Source of the DNA: Pseudoalteromonas sp. T1lg23B
GTDB lineage: Bacteria; Pseudomonadota; Gammaproteobacteria; Enterobacterales; Alteromonadaceae
Assembly: GCF_002964665.1 (NCBI RefSeq)
Contig: NZ_PQBZ01000013.1
Location: 546,800-610,799 of the forward strand
DNA: 64,000 nucleotides
Direction: 5' to 3'
Part shown: piece by piece, positions 8,134 to 17,611 of the stretch
Numbering within the stretch: position 1 is the stretch's first letter
How the letters are laid out: each line of letters starts with the position of its first letter
Position numbers and translations under genes: made by a program
The notes under the pieces: model-generated
The model's database searches: none
Told to the model about the DNA's origin: nothing
The model's input: the letters and a program-made list of their open reading frames with translations, nothing else

Positions 8134-9597
8134 TTATTTACAACAACCACACACTGACATAACGCCTTCTTGGGTGGTAGTCCACTGACCATTCCATGTT
8201 AAAGCGAGGTTTGGACATGCGCCTGCATTATCAGTTGTACCTTTACATTTTTTCACCGCATCCTGCTGGTTATATATTGGTCCCGCTTGGACATCCACAC
8301 ACTGGCCCATACCTACAACAATGTTGTCAAAAATGTGGCTCAAAGAGCCTGAAGTGGTGTTTTTGTTCTTCACAGTGTCTATGCCTGCATAGCCGTGACA
8401 ACCGAAACAGTTTGAGGCAAACCCATTATTAGTTTCTGGATTTGTATCGACCCATTGGAATGTCGTTTCAGCCACTGTATTTGCTAAACGAAGCGAGCCA
8501 CGCTGATTGCTGACGTCTCCATTGACACTAGAGTCTTTATTAATATCACTTACCCAAATTGCGCCTACATTAAAGTAGTTTTTGAAAATGCTCATATCTC
8601 CAGATAACTGGTTATGAACACTGTTGTTCATAGATACAATATCACTCACATTTTCATCTGCTTTCCAATCACCCGCAGCTGTACCATTTGGATAAACACG
8701 ACATATTTCAGTGGGAACACCAGTAAGTGTGCCGTTAGGTGCTGCTTGATTCAGGCATTTGGAAAGTGTCATATTGTCTCCGCTTGCAAGCGCTGCAGAG
8801 CATGATTCACTAATAAATGACCAGCCGGTATTGGTGGTGGGTTTATTGCAATCTGGTACGTTTTTGTTGTGCTCAAATGTTGCCCAGATGAATTCAGGGT
8901 GTTCAGGTGTTGCGATAGCAAAATGAAAGCCAATTAAACCAAGAGTGGTATTGGCCGGGGCTCCTTGCGGGTTGCTCCATACTAGATAGTCGGCCTGATT
9001 GTCGGCTGAAGTTAGTACTTTCCAAGCCGTTTTTAACTCGGTTGTACCACCAGGGAAGTTAGTGGCACTTTTTATTTGCTTGGCGTCATCACACATATTG
9101 CGACTAAAACGCATATCATAATAAACAATATTACGTGCCTGATCGAAAATCACATCGCCACCACCGGCCTCACCATGAATAAAGCTGCCGCCTTTAGCCA
9201 AGGCGTTTTTCAAAGTGACACCCGTAATTGTGTCATCACACGAGTTTGCTGGATTACCTTTTGCATCTAGCTCATAGAGTGGGTAATCATTGGTATTTGC
9301 AAAGTTTCTATTTTCTGCGTTGTTTTGCGGGTTGGTTGAAGTGCTTTCATATGGAGACATCAAACTAATAAATGATTGCCAAGTGAAGTGATAAAAATCA
9401 CAAAAATCATTGCCGTTATTTGGTACTTCACTGGGAATACCTGGATCACCTGAAAACCAACTCGATGGTGCAGTGCAGCTTGCAGGTGGTGATGCAGCAC
9501 TGAAAGCTTGCTTAGCGGGTAACGCTAGGATCAAACCACAACTTACAATTGATAGATATTTGTGCCATGTGAATTTGGCATTGCTTTTGTTTTTCAT
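8134..9597 (-). CDS. Secreted single-haem (CxxCH) protein, paralogue of the 4328-6112 gene
   Basis: A 487-residue protein with a signal peptide (hydrophobic LSIVSCGLILALPA, cleavage near AFSA). It has a haem c motif CFGCH at residues 397-401 and many other cysteines, including a C-terminal MSVCGCCK that could bind metal or form disulfides. It shares FTWQSFISLMSP, AWKVL and LIGFHFAI...WATFEHNK with the plus-strand protein, which marks them as members of one unnamed family. Probably periplasmic or exported. The start has an AGGGGCGAG ribosome site. Its downstream neighbours are the ATP-grasp-like and GT8 genes. Biochemical role unknown. Confidence 0.7.
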   Translation of the reverse strand: MKNKSNAKFTWHKYLSIVSCGLILALPAKQAFSAASPPASCTAPSSWFSGDPGIPSEVPNNGNDFCDFYHFTWQSFISLMSPYESTSTNPQNNAENRNFANTNDYPLYELDAKGNPANSCDDTITGVTLKNALAKGGSFIHGEAGGGDVIFDQARNIVYYDMRFSRNMCDDAKQIKSATNFPGGTTELKTAWKVLTSADNQADYLVWSNPQGAPANTTLGLIGFHFAIATPEHPEFIWATFEHNKNVPDCNKPTTNTGWSFISESCSAALASGDNMTLSKCLNQAAPNGTLTGVPTEICRVYPNGTAAGDWKADENVSDIVSMNNSVHNQLSGDMSIFKNYFNVGAIWVSDINKDSSVNGDVSNQRGSLRLANTVAETTFQWVDTNPETNNGFASNCFGCHGYAGIDTVKNKNTTSGSLSHIFDNIVVGMGQCVDVQAGPIYNQQDAVKKCKGTTDNAGACPNLALTWNGQWTTTQEGVMSVCGCCK

Positions 9598-9864
9598 GAC
9601 TCGCCCCTGAGTTATTTAAAGTAAACAGCGATTAAAGATTACTGCTTCACGTAAAGTGCAAGAGGCTAGACTGCTGCAAAGACGAGACCTACAAGTAGGT
9701 TATACACAAGCTTCCTTAGCAACCAGTAAACTGGCAGACTGAATTATAGTAATAAAATGACAAAAGCAAATTACATCTTATTACATATATGACAATTTCA
9801 AGCGTGCATGGAGTAAGATACATCTTGTTTATAGATATCAGTATTGAATAAAAGGACATACGTA

Positions 9865-10355
9865 ATGCAAGCAACCGTAAAAACAATTTTAGGTTTTTTA
9901 ACGCAGATAGGCTTGCCGTATCAAGAGTGCAGCATTGAACAACAGACATTTCTGCCGGGGTTGAGACTCGAACAGGGAGTATTGCACATTGACACCGCAA
10001 AGTTACTTCATCCCGGTGATATTTTGCATGAAGCAGGGCATATCGCAGTTTGTGAGCCAACAGAAAGGCATTTGATGAGTGGTGATATTTATAAAAGTGG
10101 CCGTATCAAAGTTGGATGCAGGGCGAAGAAATGGCGGCGATTGCTTGGTCTGTAGCGGCGTCTAAGTTCATAGGTTTGCCATTGGAAGTGGTGTTTCATC
10201 CTCATGGCTACAAAGGAGCAAGTGAGCATTATATCAAAATATTTTCCGAAGGAGAGGCATTTGGCACACCGCTACTAAGAGCATGGGATATGGTAGATCC
10301 AGATTTGGGGTTTCCATTTATGCGGATTTGGCTAAGGGATTTGTCATGGTATTAA
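9865..10355 (+). pseudogene. HExxH-type hypothetical gene broken by a frameshift
   Basis: Two overlapping frames look like one protein. The first (ATG at 9865 after AAAGGA) carries GDILHEAGHIAV, an HExxH zinc-peptidase-like motif, and loses sense after GRIKVG. The second, in another frame from about base 10105-10120, continues with GEEMAAIAWSVAASKFIGLP and a C-terminal FGTPLLRAWDM. Neither part is a plausible whole protein, and the junction lies inside the region where an intact protein would run on. A one-base indel in the genome or a sequencing error are both possible. If intact it would be about 163 residues, resembling small ImmA/IrrE-like zincin proteins. Confidence 0.65.
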
Positions 10356-10496
10356 CTGAACATGAGATGGTGGAATATTTAATTTATTGATATTTAATGG
10401 CTTTTATTTTTGTTCTGGGCAGGCGGTAAATCACGCATTTTGATTAGACTGAGCTAAACTTAATAGCTATTCAAGATATATTATTATGAACCTCAG

Positions 10497-12200
10497 ATGA
10501 TTATTCCTTATTTTGATAAGCTCAGCACACGTTTATTTGCACCTCTAGTCATCATTTTTTTAGCCGTTCTTTTGGTGCTACTCATCTACGTGCCTAATAT
10601 CACCAAACAGCATACCATCAATAATGCCATTGCATCGGCTGAAAGCACGGTTAAACAATATAAGGCAATTCGTGGGTACTATACCAAGAATATCATCAAC
10701 AAAATTACCAGTGGTAAAGAGTTTTCCCCACACTTTAATCATAAAAATAATGAGAAACACATACCGCTTCCTGCGACATTTATTCATGACATCAGTGAGG
10801 AGTTTTCTGAGAAAGGGATAATCGCATTAAAGCTATACAGTCCATACCCATTTCCTGTAAGGCAGAACAGGCAGTTAGATCAATTTGCTCAACAAGCTTG
10901 GCAGAAGCTTAATAACAATCCTAAGCAAACTTTTAGCTCGGTTGAGCAGGTCGCGGGGAAAGAAGTGGTGCGTGTTGCACTTGCCGATACCATGGTGGCG
11001 CAGGGGTGCGTAAACTGCCATAACAGTCATCCACAAACTCCTCGAACAGGCTGGAAACTCAATGATGTCAGGGGGGTACTGGAAGTTCAGGTCCCCATAG
11101 ATAAAGAGTTGGCGGGTGCGCGAAGCTTAAACCTCGTTATTGCAGGGATCGTTGTCGGGGCATTGTTGCTCACTATCGGTATCTTATTTTACCTATTTAG
11201 ACGATTAATCTCTAACCGTCTACGTAGCTTACACAAGGCGTTAGAAGAAATTGTAGCGGGAGAGGGTAATCTCACTCACCGTCTTGAAGAGCATCCAAAG
11301 GATGAGATTGGGGTGGTGTCGGTGGCGTTTAATGAATTCATGAACAAGTTTTCTTTGGCGTTAACGCGTATCGCAACTCAGGTAGAGCAATTATCCGGTG
11401 CAACGTTTGAGATGCAAGAGATAAGCAAAACGACGAATAGTGGCGCGAAAAAGCAGCAACAAATAACAACTCAGGTTGCACAGTCTATGGATGAGATGCT
11501 GTCGTCTGTAGAAGATATGAATACAATTTCGGATGTTACGGCTGAAAATACCAAAGCAACGCAGCACGAGGCGTCTCACGGGCGCAATATCGTCAAGGAG
11601 AGTTTTGAATCTGTAGAAACGCTTTCGCATATGATGCAAAAAGTTGCCGATGTGGTGAGAAACCTTGAGTCAGATAGTCAAAATATTGGTGGGGTATTGG
11701 ATGTAATTAAAAATATTGCAGAGCAAACTAACCTACTCGCTTTGAACGCCGCAATTGAAGCAGCTAGAGCTGGAGAGCAAGGGCGAGGATTTGCCGTGGT
11801 TGCTGATGAAGTTAGGACGCTGGCAAGTCGTACACAAGAATCTACAGAAGAAATTAACAATATGATCACCCAGCTTCAAGCTGGTGCTAAAAATGCAGTG
11901 CAGAGTATTGAAAATGGCAATCAGAGTATTCAGGTAAGCCAACAAAAAGCGAATGAAACCAAGCATATGATTGAAAGCATCAGTAATTCGATCAACGAGA
12001 TCCAAACACAGAATGAGCAACTCACTCAAGCGGCGAGATTGCAGGGGCAAACCATCAAAGAAATTAGCGCAAGCATCACAGAGATACACCAGACGTCAAA
12101 TACGACCAATGCGAGTGCTGCTGAAATTCTTGCGGCTGCCGATGAGATCAATCAAGCCGTAAAACAAATTAATGAGCAGCTACATCGATTTACAGGGTAA
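10497..12200 (+). CDS. Methyl-accepting chemotaxis protein with haem-binding (DUF3365/Tll0287-like) sensor
   Basis: A 567-residue chemoreceptor. It has an N-terminal membrane segment (about residues 13-33) and a periplasmic region with the motif CVNCH at residues 171-175 in a DUF3365-like context ([10 protein letters not shown]...[13 protein letters not shown]). A second membrane segment lies at about 205-230, followed by HAMP. The signalling domain has the typical hairpin tip [19 protein letters not shown] and [14 protein letters not shown]. It should pass redox, oxygen or NO signals to CheA/CheW; the haem suggests this but does not prove it. No che genes are adjacent. It converges with fldB, 14 bases away. 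Confidence 0.85.
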   Translation: MIIPYFDKLSTRLFAPLVIIFLAVLLVLLIYVPNITKQHTINNAIASAESTVKQYKAIRGYYTKNIINKITSGKEFSPHFNHKNNEKHIPLPATFIHDISEEFSEKGIIALKLYSPYPFPVRQNRQLDQFAQQAWQKLNNNPKQTFSSVEQVAGKEVVRVALADTMVAQGCVNCHNSHPQTPRTGWKLNDVRGVLEVQVPIDKELAGARSLNLVIAGIVVGALLLTIGILFYLFRRLISNRLRSLHKALEEIVAGEGNLTHRLEEHPKDEIGVVSVAFNEFMNKFSLALTRIATQVEQLSGATFEMQEISKTTNSGAKKQQQITTQVAQSMDEMLSSVEDMNTISDVTAENTKATQHEASHGRNIVKESFESVETLSHMMQKVADVVRNLESDSQNIGGVLDVIKNIAEQTNLLALNAAIEAARAGEQGRGFAVVADEVRTLASRTQESTEEINNMITQLQAGAKNAVQSIENGNQSIQVSQQKANETKHMIESISNSINEIQTQNEQLTQAARLQGQTIKEISASITEIHQTSNTTNASAAEILAAADEINQAVKQINEQLHRFTG

Positions 12201-12214
12201 GAAAATAGGCGATA

Positions 12215-12736
12215 TTAAAGTGAATCACTGTATTCAGTCATGATTTGAGTAACCCAAGTGGCGATGCGCTCATCACTTTTTTCATATTGGCTGTCTTCAT
12301 CAAGTGCTAAGCCAACGAAATACTTGCCATCTTCAGTAAGCGCTTTGGAAGCCTCAAATTCATAGTCGGCAGTATTGGGCCAGTATCCTAAAAAGTCTAC
12401 ACCCTGTGGTGCTATCTTGTCATGTAACATGCCTAGGGCATCTTGAAACCACTGTCCATAACCTTGTTGGTCACCCATCCCAAACAGTGCGATGGTTTTA
12501 CCTGAAAGATTTACAGCGTCAATATCGTCCCAACATGATTCCCAGTCTTCTTGTAACTCACCAAAGTCCCAAGTTGAAATCCCAAAGATCAAAAAGTCAT
12601 ACTGCTGTGCATTGGTGAGAGGCTCATCTTTGATATTGTGTAATGACACAATATCTTCTCCAATAATATCTCTTATTTTTTCGGCTGCCATTTCAGTGTA
12701 ACAGGTGGTTGAACCGTAAAATAACCCTATTTGCAT
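12215..12736 (-). CDS. fldB: Flavodoxin FldB
   Basis: Encodes a 173-residue flavodoxin carrying FMN for low-potential electron transfer. The N-terminal [21 protein letters not shown] contains the phosphate-binding loop GSTTCYTE. Later [15 protein letters not shown] and [13 protein letters not shown] form the FMN ring-binding loops, as in long-chain flavodoxins. The start is set at the ATG that begins the flavodoxin fold; 36 upstream codons in frame have no homology. It is divergent from xerD, 80 bases away, an arrangement found in other gammaproteobacteria, which supports the FldB name over FldA. Confidence 0.85.
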   Translation of the reverse strand: MQIGLFYGSTTCYTEMAAEKIRDIIGEDIVSLHNIKDEPLTNAQQYDFLIFGISTWDFGELQEDWESCWDDIDAVNLSGKTIALFGMGDQQGYGQWFQDALGMLHDKIAPQGVDFLGYWPNTADYEFEASKALTEDGKYFVGLALDEDSQYEKSDERIATWVTQIMTEYSDSL

Positions 12737-12816
12737 AGTATTTATCACTTTTAGATTGACTGATATGATAGGCGCGAAGTCTACCTTATGACGCACTAAA
12801 TTGATACAGGAAGCCT

Positions 12817-13743
12817 GTGAGCGAACATACCTCAAGAACGCCATTAAATGAAGCCAATGCGCAAAGCATAGAATTGTTTCTAGACTCCTTATATTTGGAG
12901 CAGGGATTAAGCGAAAACACTCTGGCAGCCTATCGAAGTGACTTGGATAAATTTGCGCAATTTATTCAATCAATAGATAACAGCTATTCACTGCTAAAGG
13001 TGCAAAGCGCAGATGTTGAAGCTTATTTGGCACATCGGCATGATTTAGGATTGAAATCACGTAGCACGGCTAGAGCAATCAGTGCCTTGAAACGATTTTA
13101 TTTATTTTTTTTGCGCCAAAAAGAAATCACCGCAACGCCACTTTTAAATATTGCACAACCTAAAACAGCGCAAACTTTACCAAAGACTTTGACAGAGCAA
13201 GAAGTTGAGGCGCTGTTAGAGGCCCCTGATTTATCCGATGCAATGGGGCTCAGAGATAAAGCAATGTTAGAGCTGCTGTATGCTACAGGGTTACGGGTGA
13301 CGGAACTGGTCGGTATGAGAATGGAACAAATCAATGTGCGCCAAGCCGTTGTGCTGGTAAAAGGCAAAGGTGGTAAAGAACGCTTGGTGCCTATGGGTGA
13401 AGAAGCATTGCACTATGTTGAACAGTTCTTAAAGGTTGGTCGCCCTGAAATGGTTAAACATGCTACCGATTTTGTGTTCCCTTCAAAGCGCGGAACGGGG
13501 ATGACACGTCAAACTTTTTGGCATCGAATTAAACACTATGCTATTTTGGCAAATGTAACGTCACCATTATCACCACATACGTTACGTCATGCATTTGCAA
13601 CACATTTGTTGAATCATGGCGCTGATTTAAGAGTTGTACAGATGATGTTGGGGCATAGTGACTTATCGACAACACAGATTTATACACATGTTGCCAGTGA
13701 ACGGTTAAAAACGCTTCATCAGCAGCATCATCCCAGAGCTTGA
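12817..13743 (+). CDS. xerD: Site-specific tyrosine recombinase XerD
   Basis: A 308-residue tyrosine recombinase starting at GTG after an AGGA site. It has the N-terminal SAM-like domain ([16 protein letters not shown]) and the catalytic set: Arg in [12 protein letters not shown], Lys in [45 protein letters not shown] with the His and the nucleophile Tyr. With XerC it resolves chromosome dimers at dif under FtsK control. Its place between fldB and dsbC-recJ-prfB-lysS matches the usual gammaproteobacterial order and supports XerD over XerC or an element integrase. Confidence 0.95.
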   Translation: MSEHTSRTPLNEANAQSIELFLDSLYLEQGLSENTLAAYRSDLDKFAQFIQSIDNSYSLLKVQSADVEAYLAHRHDLGLKSRSTARAISALKRFYLFFLRQKEITATPLLNIAQPKTAQTLPKTLTEQEVEALLEAPDLSDAMGLRDKAMLELLYATGLRVTELVGMRMEQINVRQAVVLVKGKGGKERLVPMGEEALHYVEQFLKVGRPEMVKHATDFVFPSKRGTGMTRQTFWHRIKHYAILANVTSPLSPHTLRHAFATHLLNHGADLRVVQMMLGHSDLSTTQIYTHVASERLKTLHQQHHPRA

Positions 13744-13805
13744 TGGAATTTTATTTGAAATTGTCGGTCTACTGGGTGACTGGATAATAATTGAAAGAGC
13801 ATAAT

Positions 13806-14555
13806 ATGAAAAAACTAATGTATGTAGCGGCAATGGCATGCTGCTTTTCAACCTTCGCCAACACAGCCCCCGAAGCTATTTCTGCTGAGGAGGTTGCGCC
13901 GCTAGCTATTGATCCTATTAAAGAAAGCTTTGCTAAATTAGGCGTAACAGTTTCAAGTATCGAAGACAGCCCTGTAGCTGGTTTAAAGACCGTTTTAACT
14001 GACAAAGGTGTACTTTACGCCAGCGCTGACGGTAAATATTTGATGCAAGGTAATCTAATTGATTTGGAAAACCGCGTAAACGTAACCGATCAAGCACTTA
14101 GTGGTGTGCGTAAAGAGGGCGTGGCACAATACCAAGATTCAATGATTGTGTATAAAGCTGAAAATGAAAAGCACCAAATTACGGTCTTTACAGACATTAC
14201 CTGTGGCTATTGCCGTAAGTTGCATAGAGAGTTGGAAGACTACCTATCAGCAGGTATCACAGTAAAGTATCTGGCTTACCCTCGTGGTGGTTTACAGGGC
14301 TCTGGTTACGAAGATCTTAGAAATGTCTGGTGTGCAAAAGATGCTGCACAGGCACTTACCGATGCCAAAGCAGGACAAAAAGTTGCGAAAGTCGAAAATT
14401 GTAGCGCTCCTGTCGCTGAGCACTATCAGTTGGGCCAGAGCTTTGGTTTGTCTGGCACACCAGCGATTATTCTTGATGACGGCACGCTAATTCCAGGCTA
14501 TCAACCTGCAGACTCGTTATCAAAAATGTTAGAAGACAAAAGCACGAAGTCATAA
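13806..14555 (+). CDS. dsbC: Thiol:disulfide interchange protein DsbC
   Basis: A 249-residue periplasmic disulfide isomerase. It has a signal peptide (MKKLMYVAAMACCFSTFANTA), an N-terminal dimerisation domain and a thioredoxin-fold domain with the active site CGYC near residues 133-136 in FTDITCGYCRKLH, and cis-Pro in GLSGTPAIIL. It rearranges wrong disulfides and is kept reduced by DsbD. Start chosen at the ATG with AAGAG upstream; a TTG 15 bases earlier is less likely. It lies between xerD and recJ in the usual order and is followed by a strong terminator. Confidence 0.95.
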   Translation: MKKLMYVAAMACCFSTFANTAPEAISAEEVAPLAIDPIKESFAKLGVTVSSIEDSPVAGLKTVLTDKGVLYASADGKYLMQGNLIDLENRVNVTDQALSGVRKEGVAQYQDSMIVYKAENEKHQITVFTDITCGYCRKLHRELEDYLSAGITVKYLAYPRGGLQGSGYEDLRNVWCAKDAAQALTDAKAGQKVAKVENCSAPVAEHYQLGQSFGLSGTPAIILDDGTLIPGYQPADSLSKMLEDKSTKS

Positions 14556-14580
14556 TTGAGGGTATAATACCGTCAACGAG

Positions 14581-14604
14581 AAAAAGGCCGTCAGGCCTTT
14601 TTTA
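14581..14604 (+). terminator. Terminator after dsbC
   Basis: AAAAAGGCC-GTCA-GGCCTTTTTT, a short GC stem flanked by A and T runs. It separates dsbC from recJ and may work on both strands. Confidence 0.85.
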
Positions 14605-14633
14605 TTGCTTCAAATTTAAGGTTTAGTTAGTTA

Positions 14634-16364
14634 ATGAACACCCATATCCAAGTACGTCAACGCGTCGATGATAGTCACCTACCAAACCAATTACACCCTG
14701 TTATTAGACAGATTTATGCCAGCCGAGGTGTACAATCAGCACACGAATTGGATAACAGAACCAATACGCTTCTTGATTTTCGTCTGTTAAAAGATATTGA
14801 AAAGGCGTGCGATATTTTACAGTCAGCGCTTCACGAGCAGGCGAAAATTCTAATTGTTGGTGATTTTGATGCGGACGGGGCAACAAGTACAACGGTACTG
14901 ATGGAAGGGTTAGCTCTATTTGGTTATCAACATGTGGATTACTTGGTGCCAGATAGGTTCAACTTAGGCTATGGTTTGAGTCCTGCATTAGCTGAACAAA
15001 TTGTGCAGTTACAACCTGATTTAGTGATCACCGTTGATAATGGCATTTCGTGTATTGCTGGTATAGATATCGTTAAGCAAGCTGGGATAAGTGTGATAGT
15101 CACCGACCATCACCTACAGGGTGAGCAGCTACCTAATGCGGATGCTATCGTTAACCCTAACCAACATGGCTGTCAGTTTCCATCAAAATCTATTGCCGGA
15201 GTTGGCGTTGCATTTTATTTACTCATGGCACTGCGTAGCACATTAAGAGAGCAAGGCTATTTCGAGCATTTAGGGCAAGCGATGCCAAACCTTGCATCTT
15301 TGCTTGATGTTGTCGCCTTAGGAACCGTAGCGGATGTTGTTGCGCTTGATGCCAACAATAGAACCTTGGTTTATCAAGGGCTAGCACGTATTCGTAGTGG
15401 CCATACGCGGCCTGGAATTTTGGCGTTGATAGAAGTTGCTAATCGTAATGCAGCGCGACTAACAGCCAGTGATTTTGGCTTTGCGTTAGCGCCACGCCTA
15501 AACGCCGCGGGTCGTTTGGATGATATGAGTTTGGGAATAGCGTGTTTGCTTTCTAAGGATATCCATCAGGCACGACGTATCGCTGGCGAACTGGATAGCC
15601 TCAACCATGAGCGACGCGAAATCGAACAAGGGATGCAACAAGAAGCACAGGCCGTGTTGGAGCGCTTCGTGCTAAGCAGTCAAAGCGTGCCCGATGCCGT
15701 GTGCCTATACCAACATGATTGGCACCAAGGAGTAATTGGTATTCTTGCTGGGCGTCTCAAAGAGCAATATCATCGCCCAACTGTTGTGTTCGCGCAGGGA
15801 GACAATGGTGAGATAAAAGGTTCTTGTCGCTCTATTGAAGGTGTACACATAAGAGACTTATTAGAATCTCTTAATACTCGCTATCCAGATTTAATAGAAA
15901 AGTTTGGCGGACATGCAATGGCGGCTGGCCTCACTATTCAAGAGCAAAACTTCGAGCGTTTTAAACAAATTTTTGTACAAACTGTGAGTGAAAGCTTGTC
16001 GCCAGAGCACAAACAGAGTGTGTTATTAACTGATGGGGTGTTGCCAGCTGATTGTTTTACAATGGAATTTGCACAGCTTCTTCAACAAGCTGGACCTTGG
16101 GGGCAGCATTTTCCTGAACCAGTTTTCTGCGGAGAGTTTGAGCTAGTACAACAACGAATTGTTGGCGAAAAACATTTAAAACTGGTGCTCAAACATCAAT
16201 CAGGAAAGCTGGTTGATGCAATTGCATTTAATGTCGATGTACGGTCATGGCCAAATTCACAAGCAACGCATTCACAGGTGGCTTATCAGCTTGACATCAA
16301 CGAGTTTAGAGGCAAGTTTTCATTACAGCTGATCGTGCGAGAAATCAGCGCAATAACCTCATAA
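14634..16364 (+). CDS. recJ: Single-stranded-DNA exonuclease RecJ
   Basis: This 576-residue protein has the DHH-family nuclease motifs: DFDADG at residues 77-82, VDNGIS, the signature DHH at 158-160, and a later DHHA1 half with FGGHAMAAGL. RecJ degrades single-stranded DNA 5' to 3' in recombination, mismatch repair and base-excision repair, using manganese or magnesium. The length matches E. coli RecJ (577). It sits between dsbC and prfB in the conserved order. A TATAAT-like GGTATAATAC about 70 bases upstream could be its promoter, although the dsbC terminator lies in between. Confidence 0.95.
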   Translation: MNTHIQVRQRVDDSHLPNQLHPVIRQIYASRGVQSAHELDNRTNTLLDFRLLKDIEKACDILQSALHEQAKILIVGDFDADGATSTTVLMEGLALFGYQHVDYLVPDRFNLGYGLSPALAEQIVQLQPDLVITVDNGISCIAGIDIVKQAGISVIVTDHHLQGEQLPNADAIVNPNQHGCQFPSKSIAGVGVAFYLLMALRSTLREQGYFEHLGQAMPNLASLLDVVALGTVADVVALDANNRTLVYQGLARIRSGHTRPGILALIEVANRNAARLTASDFGFALAPRLNAAGRLDDMSLGIACLLSKDIHQARRIAGELDSLNHERREIEQGMQQEAQAVLERFVLSSQSVPDAVCLYQHDWHQGVIGILAGRLKEQYHRPTVVFAQGDNGEIKGSCRSIEGVHIRDLLESLNTRYPDLIEKFGGHAMAAGLTIQEQNFERFKQIFVQTVSESLSPEHKQSVLLTDGVLPADCFTMEFAQLLQQAGPWGQHFPEPVFCGEFELVQQRIVGEKHLKLVLKHQSGKLVDAIAFNVDVRSWPNSQATHSQVAYQLDINEFRGKFSLQLIVREISAITS

Positions 16365-16485
16365 AGGCATTTATAGCCAGAACAAACTTTGCTATTATGG
16401 CGCGTTTAATAATTGTCGCCTCGTAGCGCCCTAGCAGGCATCACGAGCAAGCGCAGAAAATCGATAATTTTTTGGAGTAATATGC

Positions 16486-17584
16486 ATGTTTGAAGTGAAT
16501 CCTGTGATTAATCAAATCAAGGACATTCGCGAACGTACTGAGCTGCTTCGGGGGTACCTTTGACTATGCTCACAAACAAGAGCGCTTAGAAGAAGTCAAT
16601 GCAGAACTTGAAGATTCGGCGGTATGGAACGAGCCTGAAAAAGCACAAGCTTTAGGGCGTGAAAAGTCAGCTTTAGAGGAAGTTGTTGAAACCATTGATA
16701 ACTTGGTTTCAGGTGCTGACGATGTGGAAGGTTTGGTAGAACTAGCCGTTGAAGCGGAAGATCAGGAAACCTTTGACGAAGCTCAGCAGGAATTGGAAAC
16801 ATTGCTGGCGTCATTGGAAAAACTTGAATTCCGTCGAATGTTTTCAGGTGCACACGATAGCAACGATGCATATTTAGATTTACAGTCAGGCTCTGGCGGT
16901 ACCGAGGCACAAGACTGGTGTAACATGCTCTTGCGTATGTATTTACGCTGGGGTGAAGCAAAAGGCTTCAAAGTTGAGCTGGTTGAAGCGACAGATGGTG
17001 ATGTTGCCGGTATCAAAGGTGCAACAGTGCGTTTTGTCGGTGAATATGCCTACGGTTGGTTACGCACAGAAACGGGTGTTCACCGTTTGGTACGCAAGAG
17101 TCCTTTTGATTCAAGTGGTCGTCGTCACACCTCATTCGCTTCTGCCTTCGTATACCCTGAAGTTGACGACAACATTGAGATTGATATTAATCCGGCTGAT
17201 TTACGTATTGACGTATATCGTGCCTCAGGTGCGGGTGGTCAGCACGTTAACACCACCGAGTCCGCGGTTCGTATTACCCACGTACCAACGAATACGGTAG
17301 TACAGTGTCAGAACGAGCGTTCACAGCACAAAAATAAAGCGCAAGCGATGAAGCAGTTAAAAGCCAAGTTATTTGAACTTGAAATGCAAGCGCAAAATGC
17401 TGAAAAGCAATCACAAGAAGATGCCAAGTCAGATATCGGGTGGGGTAGCCAAATACGTTCATACGTATTGGATGACTCGCGTATTAAAGATTTACGTACT
17501 GGTGTTGAAAATCGCAATACGCAAGCCGTATTAGATGGTGATTTAGACAAATTTATCGAAGCTAGCCTGAAATCAGGCCTTTAA
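16486..17584 (+). CDS. prfB: Peptide chain release factor 2, programmed +1 frameshift
   Basis: RF2 is encoded in two frames. The ATG at 16486 (GGAG upstream) reads 25 codons to LLRGYL, meets TGA at 16561-16563, and a +1 shift on CTT-TGA-C continues [12 protein letters not shown] to the stop at 17584. The joined protein is 365 residues, the length of E. coli RF2. The GGQ tripeptide that triggers peptidyl-tRNA hydrolysis is in [14 protein letters not shown], and the SPF stop-recognition tripeptide is in [12 protein letters not shown]2 reads UGA and UAA. It lies between recJ and lysS as in many gammaproteobacteria and probably forms an operon with lysS. Confidence 0.97.
16549..16564 (+). promoter_or_regulatory. 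prfB autoregulatory frameshift site
   Basis: CGGGGGTACCTTTGAC: an internal Shine-Dalgarno-like GGGGG three bases before the slippery CTT, then in-frame TGA followed by C, a weak stop context. When RF2 is scarce the ribosome slips +1 and makes full RF2; when RF2 is plentiful it terminates. The element matches the known bacterial prfB site. Confidence 0.95.
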
Positions 17585-17611
17585 TCAACAAGCTAAACTA
17601 AGAGCTAAAAA

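Noticed and set aside
12736..12844. Longer N-terminus for FldB
   Set aside because: 36 extra codons have no similarity to flavodoxins and overlap the xerD start region.
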